From Oceanicaulis sp. (GTDB taxonomy: Bacteria > Pseudomonadota > Alphaproteobacteria > Caulobacterales > Maricaulaceae), in the NCBI GenBank assembly GCA_007571185.1, contig RKRX01000202.1, positions 1-6,076 of the forward strand: a stretch of 6,076 nt of DNA. The letters are read 5' to 3'. The position numbers and the translations under genes were made by a program. This document shows positions 1 through 6,076 of the stretch, piece by piece. The notes beneath the pieces are model-generated. The model did no database searches. It saw only the letters and a program-made list of their open reading frames with translations, and had not been told where the DNA came from. Position 1 is the first letter of the stretch. Every line of letters starts with the position of its first letter.

Positions 1-493
1 GCGCCAGCGCACCGGCCAGCGTACGGACAGTCCCGCCTCCCACTTGCGGCCCGGCATCCCCCAGCGCCATGATCGTGCGCGCGGCAATGGGTTCGGCGCC
101 GACCGGGGCTGGATCGGACACCAGGAACACCAGGTCTACATCCGACTGCGGCGCCAATTCGCCCGCGCCGTACCCGCCCAGCGCACACAGCGCCAAGCCT
201 TCCAACCCGTCATCAACAAAGTCAGAGGCGATGCAATCAACCAGAGCGCGCACCGCAGCATCCATCACGCCCGCCCAAGTGCGCGCCGCCTCCATACCGC
301 CTCCCGATCCCTGCAGTCGGGCGCAAGCAAGCGTCAACCCGTTGTCCAGAAAGCGCTTGAACCGGGTCATGCCAGCCTGTCGCGCCGTAGATTTATTCCA
401 ACCTTCACGGGCGGCATCGGCCAATTCTGCGCGTAGACGCAAACCATCAAGACTGGCGGGGAGAGTCGTAAACTGCACGGGTGAAACCACCAT
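1..493 (-). CDS. glnD: GlnD, PII uridylyltransferase/uridylyl-removing enzyme; N-terminal 164 codons, truncated by window edge
   Basis: GlnD is the cytosolic nitrogen sensor that uridylylates PII (GlnB/GlnK) when glutamine is low and removes UMP when glutamine is high. Only the N-terminal part is present, reading leftwards off position 1; the HD and two ACT domains expected in a protein of about 900 residues lie outside. Residues 25-60 form the helical lead-in (ADAAREGWN..., FKRFLDNGLTLACARLQG). The nucleotidyltransferase motif GGYGAGELAPQSDVD is at residues 106-120, with presumed metal-binding Asp118 and Asp120, followed by DLVFLVSD. Residues 144-159 (LGDAGPQVGGGTVRTL) align by eye with the usual LWD-x-G-x-x-x-GHSVRT block. 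The Arg usual after GGYG, the Trp of LWD and the His of GHS are replaced by Ala110, Gly145 and Gly153. The start is the ATG at 493-491: a stop (the mutS TAA, 517-515) lies in the same frame upstream with no other ATG/GTG/TTG between. A GTG follows as codon 2. No Shine-Dalgarno sequence is visible, so coupling to mutS translation is likely. GlnE was considered, but GGYG-x-GEL fits GlnD better. Confidence 0.85.
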   Translation of the reverse strand, partial: MVVSPVQFTTLPASLDGLRLRAELADAAREGWNKSTARQAGMTRFKRFLDNGLTLACARLQGSGGGMEAARTWAGVMDAAVRALVDCIASDFVDDGLEGLALCALGGYGAGELAPQSDVDLVFLVSDPAPVGAEPIAARTIMALGDAGPQVGGGTVRTLAGALA

Positions 494-514
494 ACGACAT
501 TGAGCAGGAAGGCG

Positions 515-3208
515 TTATCCATCCTCCTGCGACAAGGCTTTCAACGCGTAGAGCGCATCGAGCGCCTCACGCGGGGTCAATCTGTCTGGATCAATAGCTT
601 TCAGACGTTCATCCACAAGGCTGGGTCCGGGGGCAGACTCAACGCCGGAGGCGCTAAATAGCGGCAAATCTGCAAGCGCGGCGGCGGGTGCGCCATCATT
701 TTCCAGCCGGTCGAGAATATCCTGCGCGCGCGCCACCGCCACTTTGGGCAAACCGGCTCGCTTGGCCACCTCCACACCATAGGATCGGTCCGCTGGTCCG
801 GGTTGAACCTCGTGCAGAAAAATCAAATCGTTTTCCCATTCCCTGGCCTTTAGCGAGACATTGCCTGCTGCATCCAGTTCGTCCACCAACCGGGTCAGTT
901 CGTGATAATGGGTGGAGAACAGAGATCGGCACTGATTGATTCCATGAAGATGTTCCACTGCCGCCCAGGCGATCGACAAACCATCGAATGTAGCGGTGCC
1001 CCGGCCGATTTCATCAAGGATCACCAGCGCCCGGGGCCCGGCTTGATTGAGGATGGCTGCGGTTTCGATCATCTCGGCCATAAATGTGGAGCGACCACGC
1101 GACAGGTCATCAGCTGCACCCACCCGTGAAAATAACCGATCCACCAAGCCGATCCGGGCCGATTTCGCCGGCACGTAAAACCCCGCCTGAGCCAGAATCG
1201 CCATCAGGGCATTCTGGCGCAGAAAGGTTGATTTGCCCGCCATGTTTGGTCCTGTAACCAGTGTCAATCGCGCCGCAACTTCCCCTGATGCGTCAAGCGT
1301 GCACGCATTGGGGGTGAACCGGCTCTCGCCCGAACGTTCCAGCGCACGCTCAACCACCGGGTGTCTGCCGCTCTGAACATCAAAAACCAGACTGTCATCC
1401 ATCAAAGGGCGCGCCGCCCCGGTTTCTTCCGCCCACCCCGCTGTCGCTGTCGCCACGTCAAGCACGGCCAGCGCCAAAGCCGCCTGACGGATGATCCCAT
1501 CCTGAGCACCGACCCGGGTGCGGAAGCCTTCAAAGATTTCAAGTTCCATGGCCAGAGCTCGTTCACCCGCCTGCGCGATCTTGGCTTCCAGCTCCCTCAA
1601 TTTCACTGTGGAAAAGCGCACGGTGCTGGCCATGGTCTGGCGATGGGTAAACGTGTCATCGGCCATCAACGCATTCGCATTTCGGGCGCCCACCTCGATA
1701 AAATAGCCCAGTACATTATTATGCTTGACCTTGAGCCCGCTGACCCCGCTCTGTTCGGCATAGGCGGCCTGCAAACCTGCTACGATGCGTCGGGACTCAT
1801 CGGCCAGACTGCGCGTTTCATCCAGCGCCGCCAACCAGCCCGGCGCCACGAATCCGCCATCGCGCGATGAGATTGGCGGCGCCTCCGCCAGCGCCTGCTC
1901 GATATCCTGAACCAGGGCCGCCAGTTCCGGCTTGTCAACCAGAGACAGAGCGCTCAACGCCGCCTGCATGGCGACAGGGGGGCGGACCAGCGGCGATTGG
2001 GCGAAGACGGAAATCAGTCTTTCACCTTCCCTGAGCGCCCGGGCGAGCTGCGCCAGATCGCGAGGCCCGCCCCGGTCCAACAGCAGGCGCGACAGACAGC
2101 GCACGGGATCCCCCGCCGCTTTGAGTTGAACGCACGCCGCCTCACGGAGCGCCCGGTGTTCGACAAAGAACTGCGCCGCATCGAGGCGATCATGGATCTC
2201 GGCAAGCGCCATGGAGGGACGCGCCAGACGAGCGGCCAGAAGGCGGGCCCCCGGGGCGGTCAGCGTACGATCGATAGCGTCAATCAGCGAGCCTTTGCGG
2301 GCGCCGTGCAGCGTACGTTCTATCTCAAGACTGGTGCGCGCCGCAGGATCAATCACCATGACCGCACCGGAAAGCTGGCTGGAGGGCGGACGCAGCCGCG
2401 CCGGGGCGCCTGCCTGGCTGAGCTCCAGATAATCGAGCATAGCGCCCAGAACGGACAGTTCGGCGTGTGAAAACACGCCGAACCCGTCAAGACTTTGCAC
2501 GGCAAAGCGCTGTTTGAGACGTCGCTCCCCTGCTCCGGCGTCGAATTTGGCCCCGGCGCGTGTGGTGATCACAGCATGCGGGGCCAGCTCGGCGGCCTGT
2601 TTGGCTACATCGTCCTTACAGAGCACTTCGGAGGGGTTGAGAGCCGCCAGCTCCGCATCAAGATTTTCCACGTTGACCGTCATGCAGGCAAACTCGCCAT
2701 CGGATACATCCGCCCAGGCCAAGGCCGCCTCACCGGTGGGAATCTGCACAATGGCGGCGATGCGATTGGCGGCGCGCGCCTCAAGCCAATCATCTTCGGT
2801 CAACGTACCGGGCGTGATGACCCGGGTGATCGCGCGTTTGACGACTGATTTCGCTCCACGCTTTCTGGCTTCAACGGGGTCTTCCACTTGCTCGCCTACG
2901 GCCACTTTGAAGCCGGCCTTGATCAAACGAGAGAGATAAACCCGGGCGTTATGCACCGGCACGCCGCACATGGGCACTTTCTCACCCTGGTGCTCGCCGC
3001 GTTTGGTCAGAGCGATATCAAGCGCTTCAGAAGCGCGCACCGCATCATCAAAAAACAGCTCGTAAAAATCGCCCATGCGATAAAACAGCAAAGCATCCCG
3101 TGGCGCTTCGGCGCGCAGTTCCAGAAACTGCGCCATCATGGGCGTCCCCCCCGCCGAGGTGGGAAAGGTGCGGGCGGCGAGCGAAGCGGGATCAGCAGGG
3201 TAAGTCAT
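515..3208 (-). CDS. mutS: DNA mismatch repair protein MutS
   Basis: MutS recognises base mismatches and small loops as a clamp-forming ATPase and recruits MutL to start repair on the nucleoid. The 897-residue reading frame is full length for the bacterial MutS1 group. Residues 22-60 hold the mismatch-binding domain start (TPMMAQF...LLFYRMGDFYELF); the mismatch-contacting Phe-x-Glu is F48-Y49-E50. Connector, lever and clamp regions occupy roughly 140-600 (core marker VKHNNVLGYFIEV, 494-506). The ABC-type ATPase follows: Walker A GPNMAGKST (653-661), signature SRGRSTFM (703-710), Walker B LVILDEIGRGT (728-738, acidic pair D732-E733) and the His loop STHYHEL (765-771). Near the C-terminus DLPLF (847-851) resembles a beta-clamp binding motif, and DPDRLTPREALDALY (873-887) matches the tetramerisation helix. 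The ATG at 3208 is preferred over the Met24-Met25 pair because family members carry TPMM inside the protein. No Shine-Dalgarno sequence precedes it. glnD starts 21 nt downstream; maeB is divergent. No lesion or missing key residue is seen. Confidence 0.98.
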   Translation of the reverse strand: MTYPADPASLAARTFPTSAGGTPMMAQFLELRAEAPRDALLFYRMGDFYELFFDDAVRASEALDIALTKRGEHQGEKVPMCGVPVHNARVYLSRLIKAGFKVAVGEQVEDPVEARKRGAKSVVKRAITRVITPGTLTEDDWLEARAANRIAAIVQIPTGEAALAWADVSDGEFACMTVNVENLDAELAALNPSEVLCKDDVAKQAAELAPHAVITTRAGAKFDAGAGERRLKQRFAVQSLDGFGVFSHAELSVLGAMLDYLELSQAGAPARLRPPSSQLSGAVMVIDPAARTSLEIERTLHGARKGSLIDAIDRTLTAPGARLLAARLARPSMALAEIHDRLDAAQFFVEHRALREAACVQLKAAGDPVRCLSRLLLDRGGPRDLAQLARALREGERLISVFAQSPLVRPPVAMQAALSALSLVDKPELAALVQDIEQALAEAPPISSRDGGFVAPGWLAALDETRSLADESRRIVAGLQAAYAEQSGVSGLKVKHNNVLGYFIEVGARNANALMADDTFTHRQTMASTVRFSTVKLRELEAKIAQAGERALAMELEIFEGFRTRVGAQDGIIRQAALALAVLDVATATAGWAEETGAARPLMDDSLVFDVQSGRHPVVERALERSGESRFTPNACTLDASGEVAARLTLVTGPNMAGKSTFLRQNALMAILAQAGFYVPAKSARIGLVDRLFSRVGAADDLSRGRSTFMAEMIETAAILNQAGPRALVILDEIGRGTATFDGLSIAWAAVEHLHGINQCRSLFSTHYHELTRLVDELDAAGNVSLKAREWENDLIFLHEVQPGPADRSYGVEVAKRAGLPKVAVARAQDILDRLENDGAPAAALADLPLFSASGVESAPGPSLVDERLKAIDPDRLTPREALDALYALKALSQEDG

Positions 3209-3214
3209 AAATGC

Positions 3215-3242
3215 AAGGTAACCGCACCAAGGTCTGCTGCAA
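3215..3242 (-). promoter_or_regulatory. Candidate mutS promoter, possibly leaderless
   Basis: On the minus strand a TTGCAG box (3242-3237) is followed after 16 nt by TACCTT (3220-3215), a weak match to sigma-70-type -35/-10 hexamers. Initiation about 7 nt past the -10 box would fall on or next to the ATG at 3208. That would give a leaderless message and agrees with the absence of a Shine-Dalgarno sequence. The hexamer matches are poor, and a chance match is quite possible. Confidence 0.25.
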
Positions 3243-3255
3243 GAGTGACAGCGCG

Positions 3256-3279
3256 CGCTTTGCGCCGCGGTGCAAAGCG
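3256..3279. promoter_or_regulatory. 24-bp near-perfect palindrome between mutS and maeB; candidate operator
   Basis: Arms CGCTTTGC (3256-3263) and GCAAAGCG (3272-3279) are exact reverse complements. They flank a core that itself contains the palindrome CCGCGG (3265-3270), centred on the same axis (3267/3268). Only the pair 3264/3271 (G opposite T) breaks symmetry, so 11 of 12 pairs match. The site lies 48 bp upstream of the mutS start codon and 50 bp upstream of the maeB start codon. That is suitable for a dimeric or tetrameric regulator acting on either promoter. No T-run follows on either strand, which argues against an intrinsic terminator. The half-site loosely recalls the CTTTGC/GCAAAG type of motif reported for RamB-family acyl-metabolism regulators, but I do not assign a regulator. 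Confidence 0.5.
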
Positions 3280-3329
3280 GTTAGTGTACGGATCTATTCA
3301 TTCACCGTCACCAGTTTTTTGAATCCGCC

Positions 3330-5618
3330 ATGACCGACCGCCGTACTCGCGTCGATGACCGGGAAGCTCTTAATTTCCATCGCTACCCCAGGCCTGGAAA
3401 GCTGGCGGTGTCCGCCACCAAACCCATGGCGACCCAGCGTGATCTGTCGCTGGCCTATTCGCCGGGTGTGGCTGCACCGGTCAAAGTGATCGCGGAAAAG
3501 GCTGACCTGGCGTACGATTACACGTCCAAGGGCAATATGGTGGCGGTGATTTCCAACGGCACCGCCATTTTGGGTCTGGGTAATCTGGGCGCTATCGCTT
3601 CCAAACCGGTTATGGAAGGCAAGGCGGTGCTGTTCAAACGTTTCGCCGATGTGGATTCCATTGATATCGAAGTGGATGAAACCGACCCTGAAGCTTTCGT
3701 CGAATGCGTGCGGCGGTTCGGTTCAAGCTTTGGCGGCATCAATCTGGAAGACATCAAGGGTCCTGATTGTTTTATCATTGAGGAGAGGCTGCGCGAGGCG
3801 CTTGATATCCCGGTCTTTCATGATGACCAGCACGGCACCGCGATCATTTCCGCCGCGGGCATCCTCAACGCGTGCGAGCTGTCGGGCAAAGACATCACCC
3901 GGCTTAAAGTGGTGGTGAACGGTGCGGGGGCGGCGGGCATCGCTGTTCTGGAACTGATCAAGGCCATGGGCGTTCAGCATGACAACGCCATCCTGTGTGA
4001 TTCCAAGGGCGTCATCTACAAGGATCGTCACACCGGTATGAACCAATGGAAATCCGCCCATGCCGCTGACACCAGTGCTCGAACCCTGGAAGACGCCCTG
4101 GCTGGTGCGGACTGCTTTATCGGCCTGTCGGTGAAGGGGGCGGTGACCAAGGACATGGTGCGCTCCATGGCCGCCGATCCGATTATCTTCGCCATGGCGA
4201 ATCCCGATCCAGAGATCACCCCCGAAGACGTGCGCGAAGCCCGTTCAGACGCTATCATGGCTACGGGTCGATCGGACTACCCTAACCAGGTCAACAATGT
4301 TCTAGGCTTTCCCTATATCTTCCGGGGAGCGCTGGATGTGCGTGCGCGCACCATCAATGAAGAGATGAAGATCGCCGCCGCCAGGGCCTTGGCGGAACTG
4401 GCGCGCGAGGATGTGCCCGATGAAGTGGCGGCGGCCTATCACGGCACACACCCTACCTTCGGCAGAGAATACATCATCCCCGCCCCGTTCGATCCGCGCC
4501 TGATCAGCCATGTGCCGCCTTATGTAGCGCAGGCTGCAATGGATACCGGCGTTGCACGCAAACCGATCTCCAACATGGAAGAGTACAAGGCGGCGCTGGC
4601 CCGGCGCCTTGATCCCACCGCTGCCATCTTGCAGTCGATTCAGGATGATGTGCGCAGAAGCAAACCCAAAACCATCGTTTTTGCAGAGGGCGAGGAGCCC
4701 AGCGTGATTCGCGCCGCCTACACCTTCCAGAACCAGGGGCTGGGAACAGCGATCCTGATCGGTCGAAAAGAAACTGTCCACGCCAATATGCGCCCGCTCG
4801 GCGTCCCCCGGGACGCAATCCGCATTGTCAATGCGCGCCTATCGGACAAGAACACCGATTATGCGGACTTTTTGTACAAACGCCTGCAGAGGCGCGGTTT
4901 TCTGCACCGGGATGTGCAGCGCCTGGTCAATAATGACCGCAATGTTTTCGCCGCCTGCATGGTCGCATTAGATGACGCCCATGGCATGGTGACCGGTGTG
5001 ACCCGCAACTATGCACAGGCGCTCGATGACGTGCAGCTGGTCATCGATACAGCCAAGAATGAACGCGTGATGGGTATGAGCCTAGTGCTGACCCGCAGCC
5101 AGCCTCTGTTCATCGCCGATACCAATGTCACAAAAGCCCCCAGCCCCGAAGCCCTGGCCGATATCGCAGTGGAAACCGCAGCGGCGGCGAGGCGGTTTGG
5201 TGTGGATCCGCGTGTGGCCTTTTTGTCTTATTCCACCTTCGGCAATCCGGCTGGCGATCGGGCTAACGCCATCCAGAAAGCGGTGAGCTATCTTGATGAG
5301 CGCGATGTGGATTTTGAGTATGAGGGTGAGATGAACGCCGATGTGGCGCTTGATCCCGTTCACCACAAGCTCTACCCATTCTCTCGCTTGTCCGGTCCGG
5401 CCAATGTACTCGTGATGCCAGCGATCCATTCCGCATCAATCGCCACCAAGCTTCTGGGAGCGGTCGGCGGCGCTACGGTTCTGGGCCCGATGCTCGTAGG
5501 TCTTGAAAAGCCGGTGCAGATCGCCCGCCTAGGCGCCAATATGAACGATCTTGTCATCCTGGCTGCGTTGGCGGCGCACGATCTGTCCACCAAACGTGCC
5601 GTGAAAGACGTGGGCTAG
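3330..5618 (+). CDS. maeB: NADP-dependent malic enzyme with C-terminal phosphotransacetylase-like domain (MaeB type)
   Basis: This cytosolic enzyme oxidatively decarboxylates malate to pyruvate and CO2, supplying NADPH and linking the TCA cycle to pyruvate metabolism. It has 762 residues, typical of the large bacterial hybrid form. The malic N domain spans about 15-160: [10 protein letters not shown] (42-51, presumed catalytic Tyr43), [15 protein letters not shown] (74-88), [14 protein letters not shown] (96-109, with Lys98), [10 protein letters not shown] (139-148) and the metal-binding VFHDDQHGT (162-170). The NAD(P)-binding domain spans about 161-400, with Rossmann GAGAAG (198-203), [10 protein letters not shown] (287-296) and [18 protein letters not shown] (319-336). 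A linker (about 400-430) leads to a PTA_PTB domain (about 445-755) with [11 protein letters not shown] (633-643) and [13 protein letters not shown] (719-731). In characterised MaeB/TME/DME proteins this domain is not a working phosphotransacetylase but an oligomerisation and allosteric module, commonly sensing acetyl-CoA; that is family knowledge, not visible here. NADP preference is also inferred from family. The start ATG at 3330 gives the expected N-terminus; no clear Shine-Dalgarno sequence precedes it. A GANTC site (CcrM-type methylation target) lies at 3321-3325. Confidence 0.96.
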   Translation: MTDRRTRVDDREALNFHRYPRPGKLAVSATKPMATQRDLSLAYSPGVAAPVKVIAEKADLAYDYTSKGNMVAVISNGTAILGLGNLGAIASKPVMEGKAVLFKRFADVDSIDIEVDETDPEAFVECVRRFGSSFGGINLEDIKGPDCFIIEERLREALDIPVFHDDQHGTAIISAAGILNACELSGKDITRLKVVVNGAGAAGIAVLELIKAMGVQHDNAILCDSKGVIYKDRHTGMNQWKSAHAADTSARTLEDALAGADCFIGLSVKGAVTKDMVRSMAADPIIFAMANPDPEITPEDVREARSDAIMATGRSDYPNQVNNVLGFPYIFRGALDVRARTINEEMKIAAARALAELAREDVPDEVAAAYHGTHPTFGREYIIPAPFDPRLISHVPPYVAQAAMDTGVARKPISNMEEYKAALARRLDPTAAILQSIQDDVRRSKPKTIVFAEGEEPSVIRAAYTFQNQGLGTAILIGRKETVHANMRPLGVPRDAIRIVNARLSDKNTDYADFLYKRLQRRGFLHRDVQRLVNNDRNVFAACMVALDDAHGMVTGVTRNYAQALDDVQLVIDTAKNERVMGMSLVLTRSQPLFIADTNVTKAPSPEALADIAVETAAAARRFGVDPRVAFLSYSTFGNPAGDRANAIQKAVSYLDERDVDFEYEGEMNADVALDPVHHKLYPFSRLSGPANVLVMPAIHSASIATKLLGAVGGATVLGPMLVGLEKPVQIARLGANMNDLVILAALAAHDLSTKRAVKDVG

Positions 5619-5621
5619 ACC

Positions 5622-5646
5622 TGTCCAAACATTCTGAATTGTCCGG
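5622..5646. mobile_element. Possible insertion-sequence terminus next to maeB
   Basis: The stretch begins TGTCCAAACATTCTG 3 bp after the maeB stop and ends in TTGTCCGG. It lies downstream of the transposase remnant's stop codon, where the end of that insertion sequence should be. From memory the TGT...TGTCCGG layout is like ends of IS1202/ISNCY-type elements, but the opposite end is not in the window and no target duplication can be checked. The placement rests on position more than on a verified match. Confidence 0.3.
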
Positions 5647-5715
5647 TTTATGCGCCATGCCAATTATCGGTTTCAGTTGAGAACCCAGAGCCACAGGTCT
5701 GCATGACAAAGCGAA

Positions 5716-5869
5716 TCACGCGGCAGCCTGTTTCGCATCCTCTGACTTGATGGGGTGAGCCGCCAGCTTGCAGCGATCGGTGCATCGTGGGTCGTGGAAG
5801 ATCGCCAGACCGCCATCAGGGTATTCGTGGACCGAAGACTTCCGCCCTTGCAGGGCGCCGCGATCAACC
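5716..5869 (-). pseudogene. C-terminal remnant of a DDE (integrase-core) transposase, probably IS481/ISNCY-like
   Basis: Read leftwards from 5865 the frame is open for 49 codons to TGA at 5718-5716. It contains LQGRKSSVHEYPDGGLAIFHD, in two overlapping halves: LQGRKSSVHEYPDG (residues 5-18) and GGLAIFHDPRC (18-28). The pattern V-x-E-Y-P-D-G-x-L-x-I-x-H-x-P-R resembles the small beta-rich C-terminal module that follows the rve catalytic core in IS481/ISNCY-group transposases. The tail ends HPIKSEDAKQAAA. No start codon, helix-turn-helix or DDE core is present. The frame meets the 131-bp inverted-repeat element at 5869/5870, where an in-frame TAG lies inside the repeat. The 76 bp beyond that element (6001-6076) show no obvious continuation of the transposase, so the upstream part has been deleted or moved. 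Family assignment is from recalled pattern and is tentative. Confidence 0.5.
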
Positions 5870-5887
5870 GGACACCTCTAAAAACCC
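5870..5887 (+). repeat. Left terminal inverted repeat of the 131-bp element
   Basis: Sequence GGACACCTCTAAAAACCC, exact reverse complement of 5983-6000. Pairing breaks at the next inner base (C against A). The outermost bases extend a TGTCCGGTT/AACCGGACA inverted match between 5640-5648 and 5866-5874, which may be coincidental. Confidence 0.85.
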
Positions 5888-5982
5888 CCATTTCGGGTGA
5901 GCGGTTAATGTGAGATCACTGCTAAGTCTTTGTTTTTCTGGATTCCGGCCCTCGAAATAGATGAGCATTGAGCGCAGGTGTT

Positions 5983-6000
5983 GGGTTTTTAGAGGTGTCC
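5983..6000 (-). repeat. Right terminal inverted repeat of the 131-bp element
   Basis: Sequence GGGTTTTTAGAGGTGTCC on the plus strand, matching 5870-5887 without mismatch in inverted orientation. An 18-bp perfect inverted match within such a short distance is very unlikely by chance. Confidence 0.85.
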
Positions 6001-6076
6001 ACTTACGACGAAAAATGTCTGAAGTCAGGAAACGCGGCTGAACCGGTCCATGCCCCAAACCCATGGACGATTGTAC

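Larger units (their letters stand above)
5870..6000. mobile_element. 131-bp MITE-like element with perfect 18-bp terminal inverted repeats
   Basis: The two ends are exact reverse complements over 18 bp and the interior is 95 bp, too short for a transposase. This is the structure of a miniature inverted-repeat element or an internally deleted insertion sequence mobilised in trans. The interior is less GC-rich than the flanking genes. Flanking bases (ATCAACC on the left, ACTTACG on the right) show no target-site duplication, so the insertion is old, was rearranged, or the true boundary differs by a few bases. A 66-codon minus-strand frame runs through the whole element but looks fortuitous. I cannot name the parent insertion-sequence family. 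Confidence 0.6.
5619..6076. other. Gene-free 3' region with mobile-element debris
   Basis: These 458 bp contain no intact gene that I can support. They hold a candidate insertion-sequence end directly after the maeB stop, a 49-codon transposase C-terminal remnant on the minus strand, and a 131-bp inverted-repeat element. The final stretch, 6001-6076, is unassigned. No convincing rho-independent terminator for maeB is present: the best hairpin-like stretch (about 5668-5684, GGTT...AACC) has only a 4-5 bp stem and no T-tract. Confidence 0.7.

Noticed and set aside
44..503. Plus-strand frames opposite glnD
   Set aside because: They are antisense shadows. The minus strand translates to a GlnD nucleotidyltransferase domain, while the plus frames are Arg/Ser/Ala-rich without motifs.
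1361..2470. Long plus-strand frames inside mutS
   Set aside because: They are antisense to well-conserved MutS core sequence and carry no independent domain or initiation signal.
3256..3279. Palindrome as a rho-independent terminator
   Set aside because: Neither strand has a T-tract after the stem, and it lies upstream of both genes rather than after one.
3321..3325. GANTC site just upstream of the maeB start codon as a CcrM-dependent switch
   Set aside because: A single GANTC in a 121-bp spacer is expected often by chance, so it was noted only as context for maeB.
3723..4781. Minus-strand frames inside maeB
   Set aside because: They are antisense shadows of a gene whose plus-strand translation is unambiguous malic enzyme.
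5617..5702. AGACCTGT (5617-5624) / ACAGGTCT (5692-5699) inverted pair as a maeB terminator
   Set aside because: Eight-base arms are about 67 nt apart with no T-tract, so this is probably coincidence.
5673..5891. 72-codon minus-strand frame after maeB
   Set aside because: It overlaps the transposase remnant in another frame, and its Ser/Arg/Thr-rich composition looks like an out-of-frame shadow.
5864..6064. 66-codon minus-strand frame running through the 131-bp element
   Set aside because: It crosses both inverted repeats and has no recognised domain or ribosome binding site. It is most likely a fortuitous frame over mobile DNA.

Overview
The window is a GC-rich chromosomal segment that most resembles an alphaproteobacterium. 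The basis is the gene set and order: mutS followed on the same strand by glnD, with maeB (malic enzyme fused to a phosphotransacetylase domain) divergent from mutS. That neighbourhood is familiar from Rhizobiales and from Caulobacter/Hyphomonas-type bacteria. A genus cannot be named from the sequence alone, and the lineage is an inference.

Layout. Positions 1-493 (minus strand) hold the first 164 codons of glnD, the PII uridylyltransferase/uridylyl-removing enzyme, cut by the left window edge. Positions 515-3208 (minus) hold a complete mutS of 897 codons. A 121-bp divergent intergenic region (3209-3329) contains a 24-bp near-perfect palindrome (3256-3279). Positions 3330-5618 (plus) hold a complete maeB of 762 codons. 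The last 458 bp (5619-6076) contain no intact gene. They carry a degraded transposase C-terminus (5716-5869, minus) that abuts a 131-bp element (5870-6000) with perfect 18-bp terminal inverted repeats.

How the genes relate. mutS and glnD are probably co-transcribed: same strand, 21-nt gap, no recognisable ribosome binding site at the glnD start. Their products act in unrelated processes, mismatch repair and nitrogen sensing through PII. MaeB is a central-carbon enzyme that makes pyruvate and NADPH from malate; its transcription starts within the same short divergent spacer as mutS. The three genes look like conserved housekeeping loci, and the only accessory DNA is the mobile-element debris after maeB.

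I did not find a new defence, toxin, biosynthetic or RNA-based system here. The points worth checking are the palindrome, the altered GlnD nucleotidyltransferase motif and the 131-bp MITE-like element.
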